Positions 25,108 to 34,848 of a stretch of DNA of 64,000 nt are shown in pieces (position 1 is the first letter of the stretch; each line of letters starts with the position of its first letter). The position numbers and the translations under genes were made by a program. Under the pieces are notes generated by a model that worked only from the letters and a program-made list of their open reading frames with translations, ran no database searches and had not been told where the DNA came from. The DNA lies in NCBI GenBank assembly GCA_050298535.1, contig JBNKUI010000106.1, forward strand, positions 1 through 64,000, read 5' to 3'. The DNA is from JABDMH01 sp050298535. Lineage in GTDB: Bacteria > Bacteroidota > Bacteroidia > Chitinophagales > Saprospiraceae.

Positions 25108-28105
25108 AATCTGTACGCTCGTCTTTTAGCTGCTCTGAATTCTTAAGCGCTTTCCATTGATTTGACAGTTCGTCAAATCGCTCGTAGGCATCTCTTCCAG
25201 GTACTTGATCTGCTCTGGACAGCATAGCATATAGATACCCTGTCTGGTCAAGTAATTTAGGGGTTTGATATCGGCCTTCCTGTGTCTTCAGCTCGTACAG
25301 AAGCGATTTCAATTGCTCATTTTCATTTTCTTCCAGTTCCTTTTCCAGCTTCTTGATTGCATCCTGGATTTCGGACTGGAGATCCAATACCTTTCTACAA
25401 AATTCACTTTGCTCTTTTAGATCATTCTGCGAAATGCCATTATCCTGCAATCTAGGATCAGCTAGAATAGTGGCGTAGGTGGAGAGAGTCTTATTGCGCA
25501 CCTTTAAAGTGATCCGATATTTTCCGGGTGGAACATAAGGCCCTGAAATATTTCTGCCGGTGCTGGAAGTAATGCCTGGGTATCGCAAGTTCCATTTGAA
25601 TACCTGCATGCCCTCCTTCTTGATCAAATGATCAGAGGGTGCGTTATAAATGTGGCTGCTTATTGGGTCTTCTTCCTTCTCTTTTTCCTCTTCGTCATCT
25701 TCTGTTGGAATACTACTGTCAAACGAGCACACTAACTTTTCTTGTTCATCATAGATGGATAGTATAATGTCCGACTTTGGTTCGGATTCAAGGTAGTAAT
25801 GGATGAGCATTCCCGATCTGGGATAGTGGGGAATTGATGATTTAGAAGTTGCCATCATGCGATGTCGGATAGTCTCGGTAGGTTGAAATAGTGCGGTGTG
25901 TTCTACAGGACTAAGCAGTTGCGGTATAAGTGGTCTATCTTCCATGATCCAAAATGAACGACCCATGGTCGCAATCACCAAGTCATTATTCTTACACTTT
26001 ATATCAGTGATGGGCGTGACAGGTAGATTTTGTTGAAATGACTGCCACGTTTCGCCATCGTTTGAGGACAGAAACATGCCAAACTCGGTTCCTGCATATA
26101 ACAACCCTGTCTTCAAAGGGTCTTCTCGTACCACCCTGGTAGGAAAATCTCCTGGAATTCCATTGGTCCCATCCGTGAGTAGCTTCCATGTTTGACCGTA
26201 GTCATCGGTGCGAAAAATATAAGGTTTAAAATCACCCAAAAGATATCGATAGATGGCTACATACGCTTTTGCCGGGTCATGAGGACTAGCACAAATCGAC
26301 TGCACTCGTCCAAAGGGCGGAAGTTGCGGAGTGACATCTGACCAATGAGCTCCACCATCTTGGGTCAAGTGTACAGGCCCATCATTGGACCCCACCCAGA
26401 TCACTCCCTGGCTTATGGGGGATTCCTCAATGGTATAAATCGTACTGAAAAATTCTTCTCCTGTAACGTCGCGTGTGATGGGACTTCCAGAGATGACCTG
26501 TGTTTCTGGTGTGAAAGCAGTTAAATCGGGTGAAATGATCTTCCAAGTTTTTCCATCATCTTGTGATTGGTGGACATATTGAGACGTGTGATAAATCACA
26601 TCTGGGTCATGGGGTGAAACCAAAATAGGTGCCACTCTTTGGAATCTAAAATTCAGATCTTTAGGATTATGTCCATACATATATTGGGCACCTACACTAT
26701 ATTGTTGTTCTTGCCCAGTTCGCTTATTATACACCCCAAATCTGCCTTTGCAATTTGAATACACTATATCAGGATTTCCGGGCTTTGGTACGGCGGGGCC
26801 TGTTTCACAACCTCCAACAGCGATCCAAAGCTGACTGGCATCATCTGTATAGTCGTACGGGGGCAAACTCGGTACTGCTATGGTAGTATTATCCTGCTGA
26901 CCGGCATATAACCAATAAGGAAATTGATCATCCGTATTGACTTGGTACAATTCAGCAGTCGCCTGATTATTGATACTACCCCAGGTCTTGCCACCATCCC
27001 TGGTGATCGAACCTCCTCCATCATTACACTGCACATATATATTAGTATCCTGTGGATTAATCCACATTCCATGATTGTCTGCATGTGGTGTGCTTTCCCG
27101 ATTCCAGGAGATACCTCCATCTTTTGAATGCCAAAATCTTGTCGCATTTACATAGATAGAGGAAGGATTTTGAGGATTTACATCAATATTACAGAAGTAA
27201 AAAGGTCGATCAAGCAGATCTTCCTTGCTGGAAAGAACTTTCCATGACTCACCACGATCTGAAGAAACATATACACCTCCTGATCCTTCGGGAGCTTCTA
27301 CAAGGGCCCATACCATACCCGGAGCGGCAGTACAGGTCGCCAAATCTGACTTTCCAATCAGACCCGAAGGAAGACCCTTTGTGATTTTGCTCCAGGTATT
27401 ACCAGCATCAGAGCTTTTGAAGATGCCTCCGGCCTCCAGTCCGCCACTAATGATCGTCCATGGTTTCCGTCTGACATGCCACATTGAGGCATAAATGATG
27501 GATGGGTCATCGGGAGCAAATTCTAAATCGACAGCACCAACACTATCACTGTGATATAAGATCCGCTGCCAGTCTTTGCCACCATTGACAGATTTGTACA
27601 CTCCACGCGTAGCATTATTCTTGAAAGGATTTCCGATAGCGGCGACATATATGGTATTTGGATCTTTTGGATGTATTAAAACAGCTCCTATTTGGCCTGC
27701 ATCTTCCAAACCCATTGCAGTCCATGTAGATCCCGTGTCTTCTGATCTGTAGACTCCCTTCCCGATTATTATATTACTACGTATACCATCTGAACCCGTC
27801 CCGGCAACGAGAATGTCCGGATTAGATGGGGCAATCGCTATATCTCCAATCGAGCCGGTAGCAAAATAGCCATCGGATATACATTGCCAACTATGGCCAT
27901 AATTTTGAGTTTTCCATAAGCCACCTCCAGTAGTACCCAGGTAAAATGTGCCCGGATGTGAAGGATGTCCGGTTACCGCAGTGGAGCGCCCTCCTCGAGT
28001 AGGTCCAACGTTTCGGTAAGCAAGTGACTCCATGTGTTGAGATATCGCGTCGAACGGCAGAAGTAGACAGCAAAGGGAAAGGAGGAAAATAAAGCTTGAT
28101 CTCAT
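25106..28105 (-). CDS. Secreted BNR/VPS10-like propeller protein
   Basis: A 999-residue secreted protein with a signal peptide (residues 1-22). Many Asp-box (BNR) motifs of the form S.DxGxTW are spread over about residues 30-750 (for example SEDTGSTWTAM, SSDRGESWKVL, TDDYGQTWKLL), as in sortilin/VPS10 domains and xyloglucanase-like two-propeller proteins. NVGPTRGGRSTAV near the start is typical of a large Bacteroidota family. The final 200 residues hold a Glu/Asp/Lys-rich segment, a beta domain (YVPPGKYRITLKV) and a helical tail. Often annotated as a glycosyl hydrolase, but no catalytic pair is visible, so an enzymatic role is unproven. Confidence 0.85.
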   Translation of the reverse strand: MRSSFIFLLSLCCLLLPFDAISQHMESLAYRNVGPTRGGRSTAVTGHPSHPGTFYLGTTGGGLWKTQNYGHSWQCISDGYFATGSIGDIAIAPSNPDILVAGTGSDGIRSNIIIGKGVYRSEDTGSTWTAMGLEDAGQIGAVLIHPKDPNTIYVAAIGNPFKNNATRGVYKSVNGGKDWQRILYHSDSVGAVDLEFAPDDPSIIYASMWHVRRKPWTIISGGLEAGGIFKSSDAGNTWSKITKGLPSGLIGKSDLATCTAAPGMVWALVEAPEGSGGVYVSSDRGESWKVLSSKEDLLDRPFYFCNIDVNPQNPSSIYVNATRFWHSKDGGISWNRESTPHADNHGMWINPQDTNIYVQCNDGGGSITRDGGKTWGSINNQATAELYQVNTDDQFPYWLYAGQQDNTTIAVPSLPPYDYTDDASQLWIAVGGCETGPAVPKPGNPDIVYSNCKGRFGVYNKRTGQEQQYSVGAQYMYGHNPKDLNFRFQRVAPILVSPHDPDVIYHTSQYVHQSQDDGKTWKIISPDLTAFTPETQVISGSPITRDVTGEEFFSTIYTIEESPISQGVIWVGSNDGPVHLTQDGGAHWSDVTPQLPPFGRVQSICASPHDPAKAYVAIYRYLLGDFKPYIFRTDDYGQTWKLLTDGTNGIPGDFPTRVVREDPLKTGLLYAGTEFGMFLSSNDGETWQSFQQNLPVTPITDIKCKNNDLVIATMGRSFWIMEDRPLIPQLLSPVEHTALFQPTETIRHRMMATSKSSIPHYPRSGMLIHYYLESEPKSDIILSIYDEQEKLVCSFDSSIPTEDDEEEKEKEEDPISSHIYNAPSDHLIKKEGMQVFKWNLRYPGITSSTGRNISGPYVPPGKYRITLKVRNKTLSTYATILADPRLQDNGISQNDLKEQSEFCRKVLDLQSEIQDAIKKLEKELEENENEQLKSLLYELKTQEGRYQTPKLLDQTGYLYAMLSRADQVPGRDAYERFDELSNQWKALKNSEQLKDERTD

Positions 28106-28261
28106 ACTTCGATTTTAGTTTACGGTCTTCGGGAGCTTCTCAAGGTAATAACAAATGATAGAAAACGGAAAACAGGCCCTCCATACATGATCCTCCCTTT
28201 CATATGTTAAAATTTAGTAATATGATATGTAAAATGTGTGTTACAATGATGTATCCATGCT

Positions 28262-28292
28262 TTTGGTATTATTATTGATAATAATATGTTCG
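28262..28292 (+). promoter_or_regulatory. Candidate promoter with palindromic operator
   Basis: TTTG at 28262-28265 and TATGTTCG at 28285-28292 (one mismatch from TAnnTTTG) are separated by exactly 19 bp, the Bacteroidota -33/-7 spacing. Between them lies a perfect 9-bp inverted repeat, TATTATTAT (28267-28275) and ATAATAATA (28278-28286), with a 2-bp centre, well placed to bind a dimeric regulator. It is upstream of the 2111-residue surface protein gene. Confidence 0.5.
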
Positions 28293-28296
28293 TATA

Positions 28297-28332
28297 AATT
28301 CAGGTATTACACCATACTCACCTGCCTGAATT
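28297..28332 (+). promoter_or_regulatory. 5' leader hairpin of the large surface protein gene
   Basis: AATTCAGG (28297-28304) and CCTGAATT (28325-28332) are perfect inverted copies around a 20-nt loop. The inner CAGGT (28301-28305) and ACCTG (28320-28324) offer an alternative pairing. It would start almost at the predicted transcription start and ends 36 bp before the ATG at 28369, so it could stabilise the mRNA or regulate translation. Confidence 0.4.
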
Positions 28333-28368
28333 CGAATCCTTATTCAATTAATTAAACCATAGGAATCC

Positions 28369-31300
28369 ATGATTCACTTATTACGCAATCTAGGTGTATT
28401 AGCTACCACCTTGCTATTCATAGGAATAGGTAGTGTCGAAGCTAAAGTCTGCCTTGGTGATACCTTATACACTCAGGCAGAAGTTGATGCGTTCGCTGCA
28501 TCCGGATGTGACACGATTGACGGAAATCTGGTCATAGATGGAACAGGCATTACGGACCTCTCCGGACTTGACCATATTAAATTTGTCGATGGTCACTTAG
28601 GCATTATCAATACAGGAGTATTGGCTATTCATGAGGCATTTAGTCAACTGTATGAAGTAAGCGGAGACTTCTTCATTGAAGAAAACCTTGACCTTGGTGC
28701 GATTTCAGCACATGCCTTTCCACAACTCTCTGAAGTTGGGGGGAGATTCTCCATATATGGCAACGATGCATTATTCCGGCTGGAGGGTTTTAAGAATCTG
28801 GCATATATAGGAGGTGACGCCTATATTGCGGATAACCTTTTGCTAGCTCATATATCATATTTCAGTGCTTTGATGGAAATTGAGGGTGACCTTAAGATCA
28901 AATACAATGGCCTGTTGGGTGAACTGGATGGTTTTCCTGCTTTAAGAAATATAGATGGGGATTTAATCATTGAGGCAAATGATGTCTTAAAATCAATCTC
29001 CGGTTTCGGAAGTCTGGAATCGATCGAAACACTTTCCATAGCGTATCATCCTGCTCTGGAGCGTATCACTGGGTTTGGTGCCCTCACATCCGTTGCGGGT
29101 GACTTTAATGTATATGCTAACTACAACATGGTCAACCTGGGTGGTTTTTATTCGCTTCAGACAGTATTGGGAAATATGTATATAGGTGAAAATCCAGTAC
29201 TTAAGTACCTGACAGATTTTCCGGCATTGACATCGGTCGTCTCTCTTTATTTGGAATATAATTCTTCTCTGGAGCAATTGACAGGATTCGGCGCATTAAA
29301 TACGATTACCGGTAATCTGACAATTGTCAATAATGAATCTCTACTGGGCATTTCGGGATTGGGTGAGCTAACCGCTGTGTCTGGAGATGTTCAGATCATC
29401 CAAAATGAGAGCCTTCAAACTGTAGAAGGAATGGGAAAGCTAACCACTGTGGGTGGAAACTTCCTTATACAATATAATGAAGAACTTACCAGCATAACTG
29501 CATTTTCTAGCCTCGCTACTGTATCGGGTCTCATGTCATTTATTGGCAACGCTGTAGAGGACCTGGATGGATTTAATAGTCTTACCTCTCTAGGTCAGCT
29601 GGAAATAATTAGCGAACCCCATCTGAAGCAGATTACAGGATTCCAATCGCTATCTAGCATTGTCAGCAGTTTGCTTATTGCATCAAATCCGCTGTTGAAG
29701 GAAATTCATGGATTTAATGCATTGAGGACCGTGGGAACTATCGCTATACTACAGAATGAATTCTTAAAAAGGATCGATGGCTTTAATAGACTGACATCTG
29801 TGACAAACGATCTCAACATAATTGACAATGCAGTGCTAGTATATATCAAGGGATTTGAATCTCTTACAACAATCGGCAATGATCTGCTGATCTCTCTCAA
29901 CCCATTGCTCGAATCCATTCATGCCTTTACTGCATTGGCTTCGGTGAACACATTGGGAGTGTTGACCAATCCTGCATTGATATACTGCTGCGGCCTTTCC
30001 AATGTGATATCAGTAGGTGGATATGCTGTTGAAGCTATAGCTGGCAACTCGCCGGGATGTAATTCAGCGGTTGAAATAGATGCCATTTGTAATGCAGTAT
30101 TATCTGACTGTGTACCCAATTGTAAGGCAAATGTGAATGTAAGTCTTGATATCAACGGTGTGGGTGTACTACGTCCTTCTGACATCATCACTGACACTAT
30201 GAGCTGTATGGATGGTCTCGAATTTACAGTCCGGACTAATCAGGGGTACATCTTGTTTGGGCCTCAGGTAGTGGGAATGAATGGTGCATTTCCTATCAAA
30301 GCTTGTTCTTACCTGCATCATGATGTATTTATAGAAGTGAAAAGCAATACGGGTGGATGTACATCTAATCTGACCTTTAAGGCAATCACGACACCTACTA
30401 TACCTTCAGATACGATAGTGACTGTACTCTGTGATGATCCATTAGTGAATGGTCCATTGCCAGGTACTGTGAAGCCGGCCTGGATTCCATGTCAGCCTGA
30501 AATGTATGCTGATTATGTGACAGATTGGATCGTACCTTTCGAGTGCGAGCCTGGAGTAAATGATACGGTGAAAATTATTTATCGTGAGTGGGAGGCATTT
30601 GATAAAGATGGAAACAGAGGTGTTGCTTTTGATACAATAGTTGTGGTTCAGTTTCCTGAGATCACCGCTGACAATATCTATTGCGAAGAGCAAGACACCG
30701 TATTCTGTGCGGATACCACCGCCAACGTAGGACCCTATATAACATATATGGATCCAATGAATGGATGTGTGGAAGAGTACCTGATCTCCGTGAAAGATGC
30801 TGATGGTGATGGAATGCTTGAGTTTATTCCGAAGAAATTTGATCCTAAGTGTGGATTGGCTGTTTTTGTCGATTACAAGAAATTTGTGGGAGATTGTCAG
30901 AATAACTATCTCGTGACAGTCGAAATCAAGCAAAGCTGTTATGGACCAGCCAGTACGGCCTGTACCGTGCCCATTCCCGCAGGAACGTTGCCAAATCTTG
31001 CCGAACAACTCGCCCCGGGGTATTGGATTTGTGAATTTTGGGTGGCTGATTTGGATACATTGGCTCCTGAAGTAGTTTGTAAGGGGAATGAATTCTTTAC
31101 AGGTCCATTCGATATCGATAATTTTGATCTCTACAATGGATTTTTTGGAGTGGGCTTATCTCCTGTTGTCACGGCACAGAAAGCATTACCGCTGGATTTT
31201 GGTAGCAACTTTGATCTCTCCGGCCTACCATATGTTCTTGAAATTGAATCCTTTAACAATCTATTAATACCAGCAAAGAGTGCCGTCGCACCCTCTGAAC

Positions 31301-34300
31301 CTAATAACTTGTTCTTCCCAGCTACATTTGCTTCAAATGCAGTGGTTGGATATGAGGCCACTGAAGATATAGAGTTCGGATTCACCTGGGACTTTACCCT
31401 GGATTCCAACCTCACGGGCCCACTCGCACCTATGATGTCAGAGAGTCTGGTACCCGCACTTTCAAACGCGGCAGGGGTGAGCATATTTTATTCTCTAAAC
31501 GGAGCATCATTCCGGCTGGTCGATGGTGTACCGCTAGAAGAGGTCTATGGTTTAGGAAATCAACCACCAAATATTCTCAAAGGGTCTGAAGTAGTAGGTA
31601 GCCCTGATGCTATAGATCCGGTGCTGGTACAGGAGAGTCAATATGGCTTTACGCGTATACCGATGCGAGCAGGCGATATGTTGTATATCGTTGCACTCTG
31701 GGATTCTCCAGTGAATGCAACCTTCCGAATCATGGGCAACAATATTGTATCGACTAGTGGATCGGATTGTGCGGCCCACACGTATATACCACCTGTATAT
31801 ACACATGATGATTGGAGTGGTATTAAATCTGTGAAAGCACGTGTGGGGGACCTTGGTTCATTTATTTTGGATTACGACGAAGCTGAAGAATGTTGGATCT
31901 CACACGAGCAAATTCATTTGCCACTTAGTGAGTATCCCTATAAGATTAACTATGAAGTATATGATAGCTGTCACAATATTGGATATGATAGTTGCTACAT
32001 CATAGTCAAGGATCTGGTGCCTCCAGTACCAGTGGTTGATAAGGGAGTGACCGTATCTCTGGGAGACAAGAAAGTTTGGGTGAATGCTGAATCCTTTGAC
32101 GAACGAACACAAGATAACTGTGCGCTCAATTTCTTGCTGGTACGTCGGAAGGACTGGTATGAAGCCTGCATGGATCTATGTGATAGTATTTACCCTGTCT
32201 GTGTAAATGAGCACTATGACACCATCTGGAAGCCATGGTTGCAACCCGATAAGCACGTCGACGAAGTGGAGGCACACTATGCTAAGACGCTGGCATGGTT
32301 GTCAAGTGAAGGAGGGGAGTGCAGTGAGTTGCTTTACAATGCATGGCAATACGATCTTATGAAGCGTGCGACTATGAATTGTATTGAGCACCCATATGAT
32401 TTGTCGGACTTCTATTTTACGGACCTTGTCAACAGCTGCCGCGATTCACTTTGGGAGTGCTTTAAGGGGGTACCATTACATCCTGGACCTGAGCCATTCA
32501 CTCGTAGATTGACGCCTGATCTAATTCAGACGTATGAAGCCATTGGAGGTGGATGGTCGGATCAGGTAGTGTTTAGTTGTGAAGACGCCTGTGGACCGGT
32601 AACTGTAGAAGTACTCGCCATGGATTATTGGTGTAATTATAGTATTGCCTGGACGGAAGTTTGGGTTGAAGATAAGGTGCCCGCTGAAGTTGCTAAGGAT
32701 GTGGTTTCAGAGCTTGAAATTACCTGCAAGAGCTTCCGAACGGATCAGTATTACCTGCATGGAGTGGATGACCCGGTAAATCTGCAATACATCGTAGAGC
32801 AGGCTAATGTCGGAAATGCATATGCATATGAGGTGCTGGATTCTGTATTTGGTGGGTACGAAAAGGCATGGATTGATCCATACGGAAACTATGTAGATCA
32901 GTATGGTAACGAACTCGATTGTGATATTACTTTCTATGATAGTGTCTGCTACTGTACTACCGAAATGAAACAGGTACGTGTATACGATGAGCATCTTGGA
33001 TACTATTGGAAAGATTCGCTCGTGACGGATTGTTACTATGAGGTGGACAGCCTCGAGTGGAATCACGGTGTCATTGCTGTCAATTGTGCTGACAATGTGC
33101 ATTGTAAGCAGGAAGTTTGGAGTGAGATTGATCACTGCGGTGAGGGATATATTATCCGGAAGTTTAAAATCTGGCAGACTTGTGCCGATAGCATCTACTC
33201 GCACTACGATTTACCGGACACTATGCGACATGCGGTTGATACAATAGTCAGATCACAGAGGATCTGGGTTGGCAACCAATGCGAGCTAAGCAAGTACATG
33301 TTTGACGTACCTGGAGATACGACCATATATCATTGTGGTGTCGAGTATGATCCTGATGGTAGTGGCAAGCTGGTCGGTGTGGCCGGACCAGAGTACACTG
33401 GTTATGCAACGTATAAATTTGATGATGACTGCCGATTAGTAGGTATCGCCCACGAAGACAAAGTATTTAAAGTGGTAGGTGGCGAAGAAGCTTGCTACAA
33501 AATCATAAGAACCTGGTACTTCGCCGATTGGTGTGGTACAGGTGGAGAACCTGTAAAGGATGATTGGTGGTACGATAACGAATTGATCCTTGATTCCTGC
33601 GTTCAGAAGATATTGGTGGTCGATAGTGTACCGCCTGTGTGTACAATTTCAGGACCTGTCACTAGTGGTGGATTAATCGAAGTGGGAGCATGTACCTACA
33701 CGATGGATGTCACAGTGGAGGCTGAAGACGCCTGTGGAATTACTCAATATTACTGGGAGCTGAAGAATATTGCCAATGCAAATGCTATTATTCTCCATGA
33801 TAGCGGAGAAGAGACATTGAGCAATTCAGACAGTGTTGCTTCTTTCGACATCGTCTCCGAAGGCCTGTTGCCGGGTGAGTATCTTCTAAAGGTGAAAGTC
33901 CAGGATGAGTGTAATAACGAAAGTATTTGTGAATACTATTTCAACCTCGTTTCTGTGAAAAAACCAACTCCGATTTGTATTACTTCATTGACTGCTCGAC
34001 TGACTCCCTGGGATAGCGATTTCGATGGGGAGGTCGACTCAGCACATGCTGTGGTTTGGGCAGAAGAATTCAATCAAAGCAGTATGATGGCTTGTGAGGA
34101 TACATTATTGGAGTTCAGAATTGATCTGTTGGATGGTATCAATGACGATAGCCCTCAATTGGCAGCGGATTCCCTGAATCTTACCTGTGATGACATTGGG
34201 GGTAATATGGTCCGAATGTGGGTAGTCAGTCAGCCAAGTAATACGATAGACTACTGTGATGTCTTGCTAGTCGTGCAGTCTGATTATACCGGATGTGATC

Positions 34301-34704
34301 CAGACGATTCTGATTCTAGTGGCGTAGCTTTCACCACAGGCACTGAAGTCATTAATGTGAAGAAACTGGTGAAAAAGAATCCCGGACGCACACCCATAAA
34401 CATCCCTTCAGATGCAGGAAAGGAAGTGGGCGAATATGAGACAGGTTTCTATCTCGAACAAAATCAGCCGAATCCTTTCCGTAGTGAAACTGCCATTGGT
34501 TTTGTATTACCAACTTCTATGTCGGCAAGTGTTGTCATCTATGATGTGACCGGTCAACAGGTGAAGGAAGTAGAGGGTGACTTTATGAGAGGGTACAACC
34601 AGATAAAAGTGAGAAAGTCAGAATTGGGAGCTTCTGGTGTTATGTATTATCGACTCACTGCGGATGGTTTCTCCGCTACGAAGAAGATGATCATCCTGGA
34701 TTAA
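28369..34704 (+). CDS. Giant T9SS surface protein with leucine-rich repeats
   Basis: A 2111-residue secreted protein. A signal peptide covers residues 1-25. Residues about 45-550 are about twenty leucine-rich, receptor-L-domain-like repeats of 22-24 residues (pattern ITGFGALTSVxGxLxIxxN). Next come large Cys-rich beta regions (about 560-2000) that contain segments such as DKVPPxxxxxxxV resembling HYR/Ig-like modules. The C-terminus (about 2030-2111) is a type A T9SS sorting domain with LEQNQPNPFRSETAIGF and a closing KKMIILD. It should be displayed on the cell surface, and adhesion is the likeliest job. It stands alone between its own promoter and terminator. Codon use looks like that of its neighbours. 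Confidence 0.88.
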   Translation: MIHLLRNLGVLATTLLFIGIGSVEAKVCLGDTLYTQAEVDAFAASGCDTIDGNLVIDGTGITDLSGLDHIKFVDGHLGIINTGVLAIHEAFSQLYEVSGDFFIEENLDLGAISAHAFPQLSEVGGRFSIYGNDALFRLEGFKNLAYIGGDAYIADNLLLAHISYFSALMEIEGDLKIKYNGLLGELDGFPALRNIDGDLIIEANDVLKSISGFGSLESIETLSIAYHPALERITGFGALTSVAGDFNVYANYNMVNLGGFYSLQTVLGNMYIGENPVLKYLTDFPALTSVVSLYLEYNSSLEQLTGFGALNTITGNLTIVNNESLLGISGLGELTAVSGDVQIIQNESLQTVEGMGKLTTVGGNFLIQYNEELTSITAFSSLATVSGLMSFIGNAVEDLDGFNSLTSLGQLEIISEPHLKQITGFQSLSSIVSSLLIASNPLLKEIHGFNALRTVGTIAILQNEFLKRIDGFNRLTSVTNDLNIIDNAVLVYIKGFESLTTIGNDLLISLNPLLESIHAFTALASVNTLGVLTNPALIYCCGLSNVISVGGYAVEAIAGNSPGCNSAVEIDAICNAVLSDCVPNCKANVNVSLDINGVGVLRPSDIITDTMSCMDGLEFTVRTNQGYILFGPQVVGMNGAFPIKACSYLHHDVFIEVKSNTGGCTSNLTFKAITTPTIPSDTIVTVLCDDPLVNGPLPGTVKPAWIPCQPEMYADYVTDWIVPFECEPGVNDTVKIIYREWEAFDKDGNRGVAFDTIVVVQFPEITADNIYCEEQDTVFCADTTANVGPYITYMDPMNGCVEEYLISVKDADGDGMLEFIPKKFDPKCGLAVFVDYKKFVGDCQNNYLVTVEIKQSCYGPASTACTVPIPAGTLPNLAEQLAPGYWICEFWVADLDTLAPEVVCKGNEFFTGPFDIDNFDLYNGFFGVGLSPVVTAQKALPLDFGSNFDLSGLPYVLEIESFNNLLIPAKSAVAPSEPNNLFFPATFASNAVVGYEATEDIEFGFTWDFTLDSNLTGPLAPMMSESLVPALSNAAGVSIFYSLNGASFRLVDGVPLEEVYGLGNQPPNILKGSEVVGSPDAIDPVLVQESQYGFTRIPMRAGDMLYIVALWDSPVNATFRIMGNNIVSTSGSDCAAHTYIPPVYTHDDWSGIKSVKARVGDLGSFILDYDEAEECWISHEQIHLPLSEYPYKINYEVYDSCHNIGYDSCYIIVKDLVPPVPVVDKGVTVSLGDKKVWVNAESFDERTQDNCALNFLLVRRKDWYEACMDLCDSIYPVCVNEHYDTIWKPWLQPDKHVDEVEAHYAKTLAWLSSEGGECSELLYNAWQYDLMKRATMNCIEHPYDLSDFYFTDLVNSCRDSLWECFKGVPLHPGPEPFTRRLTPDLIQTYEAIGGGWSDQVVFSCEDACGPVTVEVLAMDYWCNYSIAWTEVWVEDKVPAEVAKDVVSELEITCKSFRTDQYYLHGVDDPVNLQYIVEQANVGNAYAYEVLDSVFGGYEKAWIDPYGNYVDQYGNELDCDITFYDSVCYCTTEMKQVRVYDEHLGYYWKDSLVTDCYYEVDSLEWNHGVIAVNCADNVHCKQEVWSEIDHCGEGYIIRKFKIWQTCADSIYSHYDLPDTMRHAVDTIVRSQRIWVGNQCELSKYMFDVPGDTTIYHCGVEYDPDGSGKLVGVAGPEYTGYATYKFDDDCRLVGIAHEDKVFKVVGGEEACYKIIRTWYFADWCGTGGEPVKDDWWYDNELILDSCVQKILVVDSVPPVCTISGPVTSGGLIEVGACTYTMDVTVEAEDACGITQYYWELKNIANANAIILHDSGEETLSNSDSVASFDIVSEGLLPGEYLLKVKVQDECNNESICEYYFNLVSVKKPTPICITSLTARLTPWDSDFDGEVDSAHAVVWAEEFNQSSMMACEDTLLEFRIDLLDGINDDSPQLAADSLNLTCDDIGGNMVRMWVVSQPSNTIDYCDVLLVVQSDYTGCDPDDSDSSGVAFTTGTEVINVKKLVKKNPGRTPINIPSDAGKEVGEYETGFYLEQNQPNPFRSETAIGFVLPTSMSASVVIYDVTGQQVKEVEGDFMRGYNQIKVRKSELGASGVMYYRLTADGFSATKKMIILD

Positions 34705-34740
34705 TCAGGAATCAAAACATAGTAACTTATTATAGCGAAA

Positions 34741-34766
34741 GGGCGATCCATTTGGTCGCTCTTTTG
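34741..34766 (+). terminator. Intrinsic terminator
   Basis: Arms GGGCGATC (34741-34748) and GGTCGCTC (34754-34761) pair throughout with two G-U pairs, with a 5-nt loop, followed by TTTT. It terminates the giant surface protein transcript. Confidence 0.75.
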
Positions 34767-34848
34767 TTGTATATAGCGACCGGGTTCCTCCAAAAGGGAA
34801 ACCTTTGTTTTTGTCTTTTACCAAACTTTAAGATTAAATTTCAACCGT

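Noticed and set aside
30442..31008. Long antisense open frame (188 codons) inside the giant surface protein gene
   Set aside because: It lies wholly within a well-supported gene, has no recognisable domain and follows from the codon pattern of the sense strand. The same reasoning rejects 32707-33204 and 38089-38901.
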